A DNA stretch of 57,346 bases, from positions 1-57,346 of the forward strand of contig CAZGCO010000004.1 of the NCBI GenBank assembly GCA_964524475.1. Direction: 5' to 3'. Position 1 is the first letter of the stretch. Each line of letters starts with the position of its first letter. This DNA is from CAZYHU01 sp964524475 (GTDB lineage: Bacteria; Patescibacteriota; Minisyncoccia; Phycocordibacterales; UBA1006). The position numbers were made by a program, and so were the translations under genes. This document shows, one piece after another, positions 39,941-47,896 of the stretch. The notes beneath the pieces were generated by a model. The model saw nothing but the letters and a program-made list of their open reading frames with translations, had not been told where the DNA came from and ran no database searches.

Positions 39941-40525
39941 ATGAAAAATCAAACACAAGCTGTTAGTCAGCACAAGTATAACACCTTGGTATTAAACAGT
40001 ATTATCATTGGAGTAATCATCTCCATTCTAACTGCGGTATTTCTACCAGTTGGGCAAGGGGCATTTTTTGGAATTACTTTTCTTTGTTTAATACTGACAA
40101 CGGCAATGCTATTCCCAATAGAAGCAAACATTAGCGCCCCTTCTAAGACGTCTGCCTGGAAAGTTATTTTCCTACTAATTTTTTATGGGATTACTTGCAT
40201 GTTCTTCTATTTAAGTGGGATGGAGATACTCCATTGGAATGTTCCATATAGTGAATATCGCACCGAATTTCATGAATATTATTCATGGTACACAACAAGT
40301 GTAGGGAACTTAGAGAAACTTGAATACCAAGAACAAAAAGATATTTTAGGAGCTCTTTCTGTAGGGCTTCCACTTATAATTGTTTCTATTGCATCTTTTT
40401 TACTGGGTATATTTGTATTTGGCTGGAAATTAGGGATTACAAATATTCCGGAAAGTATTAAAGTTGATTTCTTTCTATTGAATCCAGCATGTGCTTGGTT
40501 TCCATGGAAAAGAAGCGTAACATGA
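39941..40525 (+). CDS. Hypothetical four-span membrane protein, only gene ending in TGA
   Basis: 194 residues, four predicted membrane helices (NSIIIGVIISILTAVFL, GAFFGITFLCLILTTAMLF, VIFLLIFYGITCMFFYL, GLPLIIVSIASFLLGIFVFG) and a hydrophilic loop with Tyr/Glu-rich sequence. I recognise no family. The stop is TGA (40523-40525), unique in the window; in frame, four more codons (CAA GTA TAT AAA) lead to TAA at 40538-40540. The TTGACA promoter upstream suggests it is expressed. It may be a lineage-specific membrane protein. Confidence 0.7.
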   Translation: MKNQTQAVSQHKYNTLVLNSIIIGVIISILTAVFLPVGQGAFFGITFLCLILTTAMLFPIEANISAPSKTSAWKVIFLLIFYGITCMFFYLSGMEILHWNVPYSEYRTEFHEYYSWYTTSVGNLEKLEYQEQKDILGALSVGLPLIIVSIASFLLGIFVFGWKLGITNIPESIKVDFFLLNPACAWFPWKRSVT

Positions 40526-40544
40526 CAAGTATATAAATAATTTT

Positions 40545-40571
40545 AAAAGGAACCTTTCGGGTTTCTTTTTT
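40545..40571 (+). terminator. Terminator of the membrane protein gene
   Basis: Imperfect stem AGGAACC/GGGTTTCT with loop TTTC and a T9 tail. Confidence 0.65.
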
Positions 40572-40678
40572 TTATTTTGAAAGTAATTTTATCGAGTAAT
40601 AACTTAATAGATTACAGTACTAAAATAGATTTATATCTTAGATTTATAGAAATTTCAATCTTGATAAACAAACAAAAG

Positions 40679-40700
40679 AAAATCCCTCACGGGATTTTTG
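40679..40700 (-). terminator. Terminator of the helicase-nuclease gene
   Basis: Minus-strand AAAAATCCC-GTGA-GGGATTTTC, with T run; 7 bases past the stop. Confidence 0.8.
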
Positions 40701-40707
40701 ATTTGTT

Positions 40708-43700
40708 TTATGCGTCCCCCATCAACCGTTCCATACGGGCACAATATTCACATCCAGTACTACTATTACCATATGATTTTGCACGACAAGGACGAGTCGT
40801 CCAATCTCCTGTATGGAGTAACTCCTGATAATCTGCGATATCATGAATTAACAACTCTATCTGCTCACTGGTCACATGAGTTCGATAAAGTGCATTTTTA
40901 TTTTTTTGATCTTCTTCGAGGAATAATAATCGCGATTCGGAAACATCATTACTCTCTGCCCCACGGATGAGGTACGAATACATAGCTAATTGACGCATAT
41001 AATCTGATAAACGACCATCTGGATTCATTTTTTCTATTACCCCTGTTGTTTTACTCGTCCCTGTTTTAAAATCGCTCACCACAATACTCCCGTCAGGGTA
41101 TCGCTCTGTCAGGTCAATCTTGCCATACATAGACAAGTTCGGAAACTGCTTATCACGATAACTGATACTACGTTCTGCAGTACGATCAATTGCAAGATTT
41201 TCATAATACCCATCAATAAAACTACGTACAGCATCATATGCATCTGTTGATAATCTCATTATATCTGCACTATCATGAACCTGTTCACGACGGAGTGACA
41301 AGAGTATTTGTTCTTGAATCGATTTTTCAGATGGTAATGTTTTTTCCTTGAGAATATATTCAATAGTACTATGAACCGCAGAACCTAGTGCAAGTGAAAC
41401 AGATTTTGTTTCTGGTAATTTCAAGAAATTTCTAAAATACCATTTCCAAGGACATTCAAAGAAATTATTGAGCATAGAAACAGATATTTTTGTTTCAGTA
41501 AAACGATCGCGTACCAGATCACGTATTTCTGTCATAATATCTCCATTTCCTAATTGTGGTGGAACAGGAGCATAATAACGGGGATTATGAGCAAGAATAA
41601 TATCCTGATTTTCACTACTGGTTACCTTGATAAAATGTTCCTCAGATAAATCAGTAATAATATGTGCCAATTGCATATCGCCACCTGTGTCACGTGTCTC
41701 TGCAAAACTGATAGTACAAAACTGTTTTGCACGAGTAATAGCAACGTAGAGTTCACGACGTGCAGTTAACGTATCACGTTCTGCTATTTTTGTCATAATA
41801 CTCTCAGGTAGCATAAAAGCATTTTGTTTTTCACTCATGAGAATCTCCTGATTCATATGTCCTATCCATACATGGTCATATTCTAGCCCTTTGGACTTAT
41901 GGAGTGTCATCACCCGAACACCTGTATTATTCGACAGGTGTGCAACAGAGACAGTATTACCATAGGTATTTAATCGATGAAAATAATTCAAGAAATCAGC
42001 CAAGGTTCCCGTAGGGTTTTTATCCTCCCATGATGTTGCTGCGTGAATAAAACTACGGACGATTTCTATGTTTTGTATCAATGCATCATAATTTTTTGAT
42101 TGATCTATTAATAATTCATTTCCAATAATACTCACAATATGAGAAACTCGTTCATGTGATAATGTTTCTATCCATGTGTGTAGTTTTTTCCCGAATATTA
42201 CTACTTTATTTTCATGTGCGAACATTCCCTGATCATCAGCACTGCTTACCATGTCATCGATCGTCAATTTATCTGGTTTTGTTGACTTGAGAAACACGTG
42301 CGCCTGCATAGGTGGAACCAGACTGGTCATATCGAGTAATGCATGAGAAAGTGACACACTGTCATGTGGATCGGTAATAATATGGAGTATCCGTAACATA
42401 CTGGTCGATGCTGGTAGTTGTAATAATGAAATAGCCTGCTCAGAAACAACAGGAATACCCATGGTACGCAATATCTGAACTGCATTTTTTACTTGATAAT
42501 TTTTTGGCAATAACAATGCACAGGTATTCGGATCAATACCAGATTCTATTTGTTTTTTGAAATATAATCCTGCGCCGATAATCTCGTCACGACCATACAC
42601 AAAACCAGACAAGGTTATTTTGTCATTACCAATAATATTACTATGCAATGATTCTGTGGTTACCGAACTCTGCAATAATTCATCTGCTACAGCCAGTATA
42701 GGTGCTGTAGAACGATAGTTTTCTGTCAGCGTAATCATCACTGCGCGACCAAACAATGTTTTAAATTCAGTAAAATAATCTAGATTTGCACCAGAAAAAC
42801 CGTAGATCAATTGACGATCATCCCCTACGACAAATATGTTTGGTTGTTCAATGTCATGCCATACTGCACGCAAAAATGCGTTTTGTACTCCTGATGAATC
42901 CTGATGTTCGTCTACTAATACATACTGATAATTTTCTGCAATATCTGCACGAACATTTTCATACTTTTCTGCCAGCTCTACGGCATACGTTAATACATCA
43001 TCGTAATCCATAAGATTACGTTCACGTTTTATATCTTCATATTTATAATAAAACGTTACCACCTCTGTCGTGCGACGTAATCCTTCGATACGTTTTACTG
43101 CTTCTTGTTTTAATTGCCCCTTTGTTGGTCCACGACTGGATAGATTGTCTGGATCTAACGAAATATTTTTTATTTCTTGCTCAATATCGGACAAAAATTG
43201 TTCTGGAGATATACGTTCACGTTTTAATATTGAAATCAAGCCCTTAATATCCTTGAAATATTTTGCACTATCAGTGCGCGGACGCAGATATTCCCAATGA
43301 TTATTTTCCAAAATTTCATCAACGATCATTACCGTAACTGTATCATCTAATAATTCAGGTACATGAGAAAAATCTAACAAGTCATAATATTTTTCTACAA
43401 GAGATATTGCAAAACTATGAAACGTCGTAATAGTTACATTTCGAGCAGTAGTACCAATATAATCAGTCAATCTGTTTTGCATTGCAGTTACTCCAGATCT
43501 GGTAAACGTCAAACATAATATACTGGATGGATCAGTATCAGTTTTGTCTAGAATATTTGCAATACGGAGAACCAATACCTGTGTTTTCCCTGTTCCTGGT
43601 CCTGCAACCACCATGACAGGGCCCTCTGTAGTATTTACCGCCAAACGCTGAGCAGGATTCAATCCTGCTAATTTTTCATAAAAGATTTTTATATCGTGGC

Positions 43701-43713
43701 GCTGTGTTTTCAT
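40708..43713 (-). CDS. UvrD/PcrA-type helicase fused to a RecB-family nuclease with Fe-S cysteines
   Basis: 1001 residues from the ATG at 43713. Helicase motifs in order: Q motif LNPAQRLAVN, Walker A AGPGTGKT, VLVDEHQDSSG (motif II), LTENYRSTAPIL, and VMTLHKSKGLEYDHVWIGH (motif V/VI). The C-terminal nuclease has GSAVHSTIEY, YGKIDLTERYPDGSIVVSDFKTG (PD-(D/E)xK), and a four-cysteine Fe-S staple (CPWKWYF ... CRAKSYG ... CEYCARM), as in AddB. It is likely to resect or repair double-strand breaks as an AddAB/AdnAB-like activity with no partner in the window. Leaderless TATACT 6 bases before the ATG. Confidence 0.93.
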   Translation of the reverse strand: MKTQRHDIKIFYEKLAGLNPAQRLAVNTTEGPVMVVAGPGTGKTQVLVLRIANILDKTDTDPSSILCLTFTRSGVTAMQNRLTDYIGTTARNVTITTFHSFAISLVEKYYDLLDFSHVPELLDDTVTVMIVDEILENNHWEYLRPRTDSAKYFKDIKGLISILKRERISPEQFLSDIEQEIKNISLDPDNLSSRGPTKGQLKQEAVKRIEGLRRTTEVVTFYYKYEDIKRERNLMDYDDVLTYAVELAEKYENVRADIAENYQYVLVDEHQDSSGVQNAFLRAVWHDIEQPNIFVVGDDRQLIYGFSGANLDYFTEFKTLFGRAVMITLTENYRSTAPILAVADELLQSSVTTESLHSNIIGNDKITLSGFVYGRDEIIGAGLYFKKQIESGIDPNTCALLLPKNYQVKNAVQILRTMGIPVVSEQAISLLQLPASTSMLRILHIITDPHDSVSLSHALLDMTSLVPPMQAHVFLKSTKPDKLTIDDMVSSADDQGMFAHENKVVIFGKKLHTWIETLSHERVSHIVSIIGNELLIDQSKNYDALIQNIEIVRSFIHAATSWEDKNPTGTLADFLNYFHRLNTYGNTVSVAHLSNNTGVRVMTLHKSKGLEYDHVWIGHMNQEILMSEKQNAFMLPESIMTKIAERDTLTARRELYVAITRAKQFCTISFAETRDTGGDMQLAHIITDLSEEHFIKVTSSENQDIILAHNPRYYAPVPPQLGNGDIMTEIRDLVRDRFTETKISVSMLNNFFECPWKWYFRNFLKLPETKSVSLALGSAVHSTIEYILKEKTLPSEKSIQEQILLSLRREQVHDSADIMRLSTDAYDAVRSFIDGYYENLAIDRTAERSISYRDKQFPNLSMYGKIDLTERYPDGSIVVSDFKTGTSKTTGVIEKMNPDGRLSDYMRQLAMYSYLIRGAESNDVSESRLLFLEEDQKNKNALYRTHVTSEQIELLIHDIADYQELLHTGDWTTRPCRAKSYGNSSTGCEYCARMERLMGDA

Positions 43714-43719
43714 AGGTAT

Positions 43720-43725
43720 AGTATA
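43720..43725 (-). promoter_or_regulatory. -10 box of leaderless promoter for the helicase-nuclease
   Basis: Minus-strand TGTATACT, TATACT 6 bases before the ATG at 43713. Confidence 0.65.
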
Positions 43726-43742
43726 CACCACCAATAAAGTAT

Positions 43743-43770
43743 TTGACAAAGATACAAAAAAGAGTATAAT
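43743..43770 (+). promoter_or_regulatory. Consensus promoter for the 43797 gene
   Basis: TTGACA (43743-43748), 16-base spacer, TATAAT (43765-43770), both perfect. Predicted start near 43777, leader about 20 bases without a Shine-Dalgarno sequence. Confidence 0.85.
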
Positions 43771-43796
43771 ACGTAAAAATAACTAAAAAGAATACC

Positions 43797-44116
43797 ATGG
43801 CAAACAATAAAATATTAGTAGCCCAGACAGCGTGGATTAATTTTTTAAAAATCAAAAACGCGCAAAATTTAGCAATATTAAGAGAAAAAATGAAAAAAGG
43901 TGGAGCATGTTACAAACATTTTTCAAAACTTGTGCATCACGGTCTCGATGTACCAGAAATGACGCTGGAATTTGCAAAAGAGTACATTTTATGTAAAGAA
44001 AAGGAAGTAAACGAATGGGCAAAGAAAATCGTAGTAGATTTTGGAAACAGAGGGAAATTTGCAAGATTAAAATTNNNNNNNNNNTTTCTGAAAAGATTTC
44101 TCTAGGATCCAACTAG
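43797..44116 (+). CDS. Small basic protein of unknown function, interrupted by an assembly gap
   Basis: At least 92 residues before a 10-N gap (44075-44084): MANNKILVAQTAWINFLK and GACYKHFSKLVHHGLDVPEM, then EFAKEYILCKEKEVNEWAKK and RGKFARLK. The gap length is arbitrary, so the C-terminus is uncertain; one frame after it gives SEKISLGSN followed by TAG (44114-44116), another stops at 44105. The protein is basic, helical and has two cysteines. I recognise no family. It has the best promoter in this region, so it is probably abundant. An 11-base near-repeat TAGGRTCCAAC occurs twice just after (44103-44124). Confidence 0.65.
44075..44084. other. Assembly gap (10 N)
   Basis: Ten Ns within the 3' part of the 43797 gene; as at 14690 the length is presumably a placeholder. 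Confidence 0.95.
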
Positions 44117-44143
44117 GGTCCAACATTCAAAAAAGAAAATATT

Positions 44144-44178
44144 AAAAAAGACCACTATTATTATAGTGGTCTTTTTAT
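44144..44178. terminator. Bidirectional terminator between the 43797 gene and mutY
   Basis: AAAAAGACCACTAT pairs with ATAGTGGTCTTTTT around about 6 bases. The mutY stop (44175) is within the right arm. Confidence 0.85.
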
Positions 44179-45047
44179 TTTTTCAACACTACATATTCCC
44201 CTGTGATATACAAAAAATTCTCTTTTTCTAAACTATCAACGATTATTTCTATTCTCTCAAAATCTCCTGATAAATCTTTTAATTCTTTACAAAGTTTCGA
44301 TAAAGATATTTTTTCTGTTTTTGATTGTAATAATATTTCCAAAATCTGACCACGTATTTGTCGGTCACTCCCCTTGAATACTGACTGTTTTGTATAATGT
44401 CGACTGTTCGTATTGGGATTATATTTCTTGCCATGATGTTTTAATTCCCTTCCCAGAAATGACCCGTAATCCATTAACGCCCAGTACCACTCTTGAATAT
44501 TTTTTTCAGGTAATGTTTTTTCTATCAATGATAAAATATCTCTATCATGAATATTTTTTGATATAGATTCTTTTTCTGTATTAAAAAAATGATGTAAAAA
44601 AACTCTCCGAATATTGGTCTCTATCATCACTACAGGTGTATCGTATACAAATGCCATTACTGCACCTGCAGTATATGGGCCAATACCAGGTAATTTTTCA
44701 AGGAGTTTTTTATCTTTGGGAATTTTTCCAGCATATTCTGATGTAACTACCTGTGCTAGTTTTTGTAATCGTAATGCACGTGAATTATATCCCAACCCCT
44801 TCCATGCACGCAGTACATCTATCTGACTAGCAGTAGCTAATTGTTTAAAATTTGGAAATAATTGTATCCAATTTTTAAAAAAAGGTATTACCCTTTCCAC
44901 CTGTGTTTGCTGAAGCATAATTTCAGAAACAATAACATAGTATGCCGACGTGTTTTTTCGCCAAGGTAAATCATGTCGAGCATGTTGTGTATAGTAATCC
45001 ATTACTGTCGTATGGAATTTTGATAGAGTATTTTTTGTAATCGACAT
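44175..45047 (-). CDS. mutY: MutY-like adenine DNA glycosylase without Fe-S cluster
   Basis: 290 residues. It has the MutY/Nth helix-hairpin-helix core: SEIMLQQTQVERV (E42, the catalytic Glu region), KLPGIGPYTAGAVMAF (HhH, 119-133). The catalytic Asp in MutY (LDGNV) is Glu here: MIETNIRRVF (E143). The C-x6-C-x2-C-x5-C cluster loop that normally follows the core is absent, replaced by GRELKHHGKKYNPNTNSRHY, with no cysteines. There is no C-terminal MutT-like 8-oxoG recognition domain; a winged-helix-like end is present instead. It probably removes mispaired A or another base, but the specificity is uncertain. Confidence 0.85.
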   Translation of the reverse strand: MSITKNTLSKFHTTVMDYYTQHARHDLPWRKNTSAYYVIVSEIMLQQTQVERVIPFFKNWIQLFPNFKQLATASQIDVLRAWKGLGYNSRALRLQKLAQVVTSEYAGKIPKDKKLLEKLPGIGPYTAGAVMAFVYDTPVVMIETNIRRVFLHHFFNTEKESISKNIHDRDILSLIEKTLPEKNIQEWYWALMDYGSFLGRELKHHGKKYNPNTNSRHYTKQSVFKGSDRQIRGQILEILLQSKTEKISLSKLCKELKDLSGDFERIEIIVDSLEKENFLYITGEYVVLKK

Positions 45048-45142
45048 ATACCTGGTACTATATCATACAAAGAAAAATATTCATCTTGTTTTTTATAAAT
45101 AATTCATTATACTATTCATATTAATAGTTAATAGGTATCTCT

Positions 45143-45478
45143 ATGGAAAATATACACAACATGACTGGTAATGTTACCGGTCAGGCAAATGGATTATTAC
45201 AAGAATTCAAAGAATTTGCTATGAAAGGTGATATTATTGATCTAGCTGTCGGAGTCGTTATTGGAACAGCATTCAGTAAAATCGTTGATTCATTAGTAAA
45301 TGATGTCATTATGCAAGCAATTGCGATGATATTCAAACAACCTGATTTTAGTACTATCACTATTGGTGCGATAAAAATTGGTAGCTTTTTAAATAATGTT
45401 ATCAGTTTCCTCATCATCGCATTTTCAGTATTCATGACAATAAAATTCCTCATGAAATACATGCCGAAAAAAGCATAA
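45143..45478 (+). CDS. mscL: Large-conductance mechanosensitive channel
   Basis: 111 residues, slightly shorter than usual. LLQEFKEFAMKGDIIDLAVGVVIGTAFSKIVDSLVNDVIM is the first helix and gate, followed by a periplasmic loop and the second helix FLNNVISFLIIAFSVFMTIKFLMKY. An N-terminal extension of about 17 residues with Asn/Thr precedes it. It acts as an osmotic release valve. The C-terminal helix bundle is nearly absent (ends MPKKA). Single gene with terminator. Confidence 0.95.
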   Translation: MENIHNMTGNVTGQANGLLQEFKEFAMKGDIIDLAVGVVIGTAFSKIVDSLVNDVIMQAIAMIFKQPDFSTITIGAIKIGSFLNNVISFLIIAFSVFMTIKFLMKYMPKKA

Positions 45479-45517
45479 TAAAAAAATCCCTCGTGAGACC
45501 AGGGATTTTTTTATTTA
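45477..45517. terminator. Terminator after mscL (bidirectional)
   Basis: AAAAAAATCCCT pairs with AGGGATTTTTTT around a 9-base loop, between mscL and the converging LysE gene. Confidence 0.85.
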
Positions 45518-45521
45518 TTTC

Positions 45522-46145
45522 TTAAAGGAAAAATTTTATTAAACTCGTCGTAAAAATAATAAAACCAATAATACCAAGAATAACCCCTAGTATTCGCTGC
45601 ACCTGCCTGACCAAATCTGCTCGCTGATGTTTACGTGCCATGACAAGTAATGTTCCCATACTGTACCAGAACACAATCTGTCCAACAACCATACCTAACA
45701 TAAATGAAATCATTTCCAGTATATCCCCGATATATGGCGTCATACCAAGTGCCACAAACAATGCAGAAAAAGTAATCAATAATGTAGGATTTAATCCATT
45801 GATAGATAACGCTGAAACAAAATCTCCAATGTACTGTATAATAGTACGATCTTCGGTTAATTCCATGTGTTTACGAAAAATAACAATCCCCGTAATAATC
45901 AATAATACTCCTACAAACAACTGAGTATAGTGGGTATAACGCAACAATGGTTCTCCGATAAAATGTAACCCGAAACCAACAACAACACAATAAAAAATAT
46001 CCGCGACAATAGATCCGCAGTTGGTAATCATCCCCGACCAAATCCCATGACTATACATGCGTTGTATGGTGATAAACCCAACAGGCCCTGTCGGCAATGC
46101 AATAAGGAGCCCAAATATTATTCCTGTCCATACAAATATATTCAT
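45522..46145 (-). CDS. LysE/RhtB family exporter
   Basis: 207 residues from the ATG at 46145; an upstream in-frame stretch reads through the tRNA-Ser gene and is rejected. About six membrane helices. Family hallmarks: GIIFGLLIALPTGPVGFITIQR near the N-terminus, VADIFYCVVVGFG, LSINGLNPTLLITFSALF and FMLGMVVGQIVFW. LysE-type proteins export amino acids or metals; the substrate is not predictable. Leaderless promoter 6 bases before the ATG; tRNA-Ser is divergent. Confidence 0.88.
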   Translation of the reverse strand: MNIFVWTGIIFGLLIALPTGPVGFITIQRMYSHGIWSGMITNCGSIVADIFYCVVVGFGLHFIGEPLLRYTHYTQLFVGVLLIITGIVIFRKHMELTEDRTIIQYIGDFVSALSINGLNPTLLITFSALFVALGMTPYIGDILEMISFMLGMVVGQIVFWYSMGTLLVMARKHQRADLVRQVQRILGVILGIIGFIIFTTSLIKFFL

Positions 46146-46151
46146 GGCAAT

Positions 46152-46157
46152 AGTATA
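46152..46157 (-). promoter_or_regulatory. -10 box of leaderless promoter for the LysE gene
   Basis: Minus-strand TATACT, 6 bases before the ATG at 46145. Confidence 0.65.
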
Positions 46158-46199
46158 GCGTAAACAAAAAAATATGATAGAGTAGATGAGGTTAAAAAA

Positions 46200-46284
46200 G
46201 GAAATGTCGCATAGTGGTCGAGTGCACCATGTTGGAAACGTGGCAAGGTGAAAGCCTTCGAGGGTTCGAATCCCTCCATTTCCG
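46200..46284 (+). tRNA. tRNA-Ser (GGA)
   Basis: Acceptor GGAAATG/CATTTCC, discriminator G, anticodon loop GTTGGAAACG region with anticodon GGA, long variable arm (CAAGGTGAAAGCCTT), T-arm AGGGTTCGAATCCCT. CCA is not encoded. Confidence 0.94.
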
Positions 46285-46289
46285 CAATA

Positions 46290-46335
46290 ATAATCCAAAC
46301 AAAAAACCTCGAAAGAGGTTTTTTGTTTGGATTAT
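46290..46335. terminator. Bidirectional terminator between tRNA-Ser and the RRM gene
   Basis: Perfect 21-base arms around a GAAA tetraloop (46311-46314). It serves the tRNA on one side and the RRM gene on the other. Confidence 0.9.
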
Positions 46336-46586
46336 GCCTGTGGGCGTTCCATAGCGATGTTTACGCGAATAGCGCGACCATCGAGTTCTTTGTCGTTAAG
46401 TTCAGCAACTGCACGCTCTGCGAGCTCTGCATTAGCCATTTCAACGAATCCGAATCCTCGTGAACGACGTGTTTCACGTTCCAACACTACACGAGCAGAG
46501 ACAACTTCGCCAATAGTAGCAAAGAAATCACCGAGTGATTGGTCAGTAGTTGACCAAGAAAGGTTTCCAACAAATAGTTTTGTCAT
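46332..46586 (-). CDS. RNA-binding protein with single RRM domain
   Basis: 84 residues, one RRM: RNP2 KLFVGNLSW (3-11) and RNP1 RSRGFGFVEM (about 41-50), VNIAMERPQA at the end. Such short RRM proteins in bacteria are often cold-induced RNA chaperones. This gene has a clear Shine-Dalgarno sequence (GAGGAT, 9 bases before the ATG) and a leader of about 100 bases, unlike its leaderless neighbours. Confidence 0.92.
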   Translation of the reverse strand: MTKLFVGNLSWSTTDQSLGDFFATIGEVVSARVVLERETRRSRGFGFVEMANAELAERAVAELNDKELDGRAIRVNIAMERPQA

Positions 46587-46694
46587 GATTTTATATCCTC
46601 AAAAGAAGAAAAAGAAAATTAATATTCGACCTCTTTCATCTCGTAGCGGGGACAAAAACTGACCATAACCAATACTTGAAGAAAAGACGTTCCT

Positions 46695-46723
46695 AGTCTA
46701 TCACAAGTCACCTATCTATGCAA
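46695..46723 (-). promoter_or_regulatory. Promoter of the RRM gene with long leader
   Basis: Minus-strand TTGCAT (46718-46723), 17-base spacer, TAGACT (46695-46700); predicted start near 46688, leader about 100 bases. The segment CTTGTGATAG before the -10 is shared with the sigma-like gene promoter. Confidence 0.6.
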
Positions 46724-46727
46724 ATAC

Positions 46728-47177
46728 CTATTTCTCAGAGAATGGATGTACGTAGGCAGCGATACCAATAGCAGTAGTCACAATGACCAGATTTTTTATA
46801 ATATATTGCCCAACTAATGTTGGCACGAATGGTGCGACCCATGTCTCTACAGGTAATAAAACTAATGGTCCCACCGTAGTAATCATATGAATAAATAAAA
46901 GTGGAATAACAAAACGAGTAAAACGAGGAATAATAAACATAAATCCAATAACTACTTCAAACCATGCAAACAGTGCATAAAAAGTATGAAAATCCATAAA
47001 CGATATTGTCACTTGAAACAGACCTTCTACTAATGGTCCCGCAGGAGAAAACCCAAAAACCTTGAGCATACCAAACCAAATAAAAATAACTGCCAAAGAA
47101 AATCGTGCAAAAGGAATAAATAATTTTCTACAAAAACGAATAATGTATTTATCAATATGTGCAAGATATGTATTCAT
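46728..47177 (-). CDS. DoxX-like four-helix membrane protein
   Basis: 149 residues, four membrane helices: FARFSLAVIFIWFGMLKVFG with the typical R/F and W-x-G-x-x-K pattern, TFYALFAWFEVVIGFMFIIP, FVIPLLFIHMITTVGPLVLLP and YIIKNLVIVTTAIGIAAY. The sequence around W-F-G-M-L-K matches DoxX/DoxD-type proteins, whose biochemical role is often unknown. Leaderless promoter TATACT 6 bases before the ATG. Confidence 0.75.
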   Translation of the reverse strand: MNTYLAHIDKYIIRFCRKLFIPFARFSLAVIFIWFGMLKVFGFSPAGPLVEGLFQVTISFMDFHTFYALFAWFEVVIGFMFIIPRFTRFVIPLLFIHMITTVGPLVLLPVETWVAPFVPTLVGQYIIKNLVIVTTAIGIAAYVHPFSEK

Positions 47178-47183
47178 ATATCA

Positions 47184-47189
47184 AGTATA
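47184..47189 (-). promoter_or_regulatory. -10 box of leaderless promoter for the DoxX-like gene
   Basis: Minus-strand TGATATACT, TATACT 6 bases before the ATG at 47177. Confidence 0.65.
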
Positions 47190-47193
47190 TCAA

Positions 47194-47246
47194 AATATTT
47201 TATAAATAAAAACTACCACGTAGGTAGTTTTTATTTATAAAATATT
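47194..47246. terminator. Long perfect hairpin terminator after rplS
   Basis: Perfect 24-base arms around ACGTA (47218-47222). The rplS stop is in the right arm; the hairpin begins 10 bases past the DoxX-like promoter. Confidence 0.88.
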
Positions 47247-47799
47247 ATTCTGAATCTGTTTTAGAATCTGTAGATTCCATTGTTTCAGTTGCTTCTGTAT
47301 TTTCTGAAGATGATTCAGTCACAGATGTTTCTGTAGTATCTTCCATAATATCAGGTGTCTCTGTAACAGGTTCATCCATAATTTCTGATTCCATCACTGC
47401 TGGTTCAACAGGAGTTAAATCAGATGAAGAAGAAAAGAATTGAGCGAAATTACGTAACTTGCGACGAATATCACGAGTAACCTTTTCACGGATAAAGTAT
47501 AGTTTTGAACGACGAACACGTGTACGACGGATTATTTCAATCTTGTCGATCATTGGAGAATATAGAGGGAAAATACGTTCCACTCCTACCCCGTGAGAGA
47601 CTTTACGTACGGTAAACGACGCCCCTGGTTCTGCACCATGTTTTGTTGCGATCACCAATCCTTCGAACAGCTGGATACGGGTTTTACCCTTTTCCTCGAT
47701 TTTTACATGAACACGTACTGTGTCGCCAGTACGAATGTCCATCTCTCGGCGATTTGCCAAGGCTTCTGGGATGAATTGTGTAGCAGAAATAGTTGCCAT
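47245..47799 (-). CDS. rplS: Large ribosomal subunit protein bL19 with long acidic tail
   Basis: 184 residues from the ATG at 47799 (MATISATQ). Residues 1-118 are bL19: MDIRTGDTVRVHVKIEEKGKTRIQLFEGLVI, GVGVERIFPLYSPMIDKIEI and RRSKLYFIREKVTRDIRRKLRN. The last about 65 residues are acidic and Ser/Thr-rich (many E and T, ending DSKTDSE), well beyond the usual end. bL19 lies at the 30S-50S interface (bridge B8). Compare the similarly acidic tail of bS16 at 2856. Confidence 0.95.
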   Translation of the reverse strand: MATISATQFIPEALANRREMDIRTGDTVRVHVKIEEKGKTRIQLFEGLVIATKHGAEPGASFTVRKVSHGVGVERIFPLYSPMIDKIEIIRRTRVRRSKLYFIREKVTRDIRRKLRNFAQFFSSSSDLTPVEPAVMESEIMDEPVTETPDIMEDTTETSVTESSSENTEATETMESTDSKTDSE

Positions 47800-47862
47800 A
47801 AATTTAATACATTTAACGAATAATGGTGAAACTGTAGCATAAAAGTCATAAAAAAGCAAGGA

Positions 47863-47893
47863 AAAAGCCGTATCAGAGAAATACGGCTTTTTA
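47863..47893 (-). terminator. Terminator of the surface-protein operon
   Basis: AAAAAGCCGTAT pairs with ATACGGCTTTTT; it follows the last cohesin-like gene. Confidence 0.85.
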
Positions 47894-47896
47894 ACA

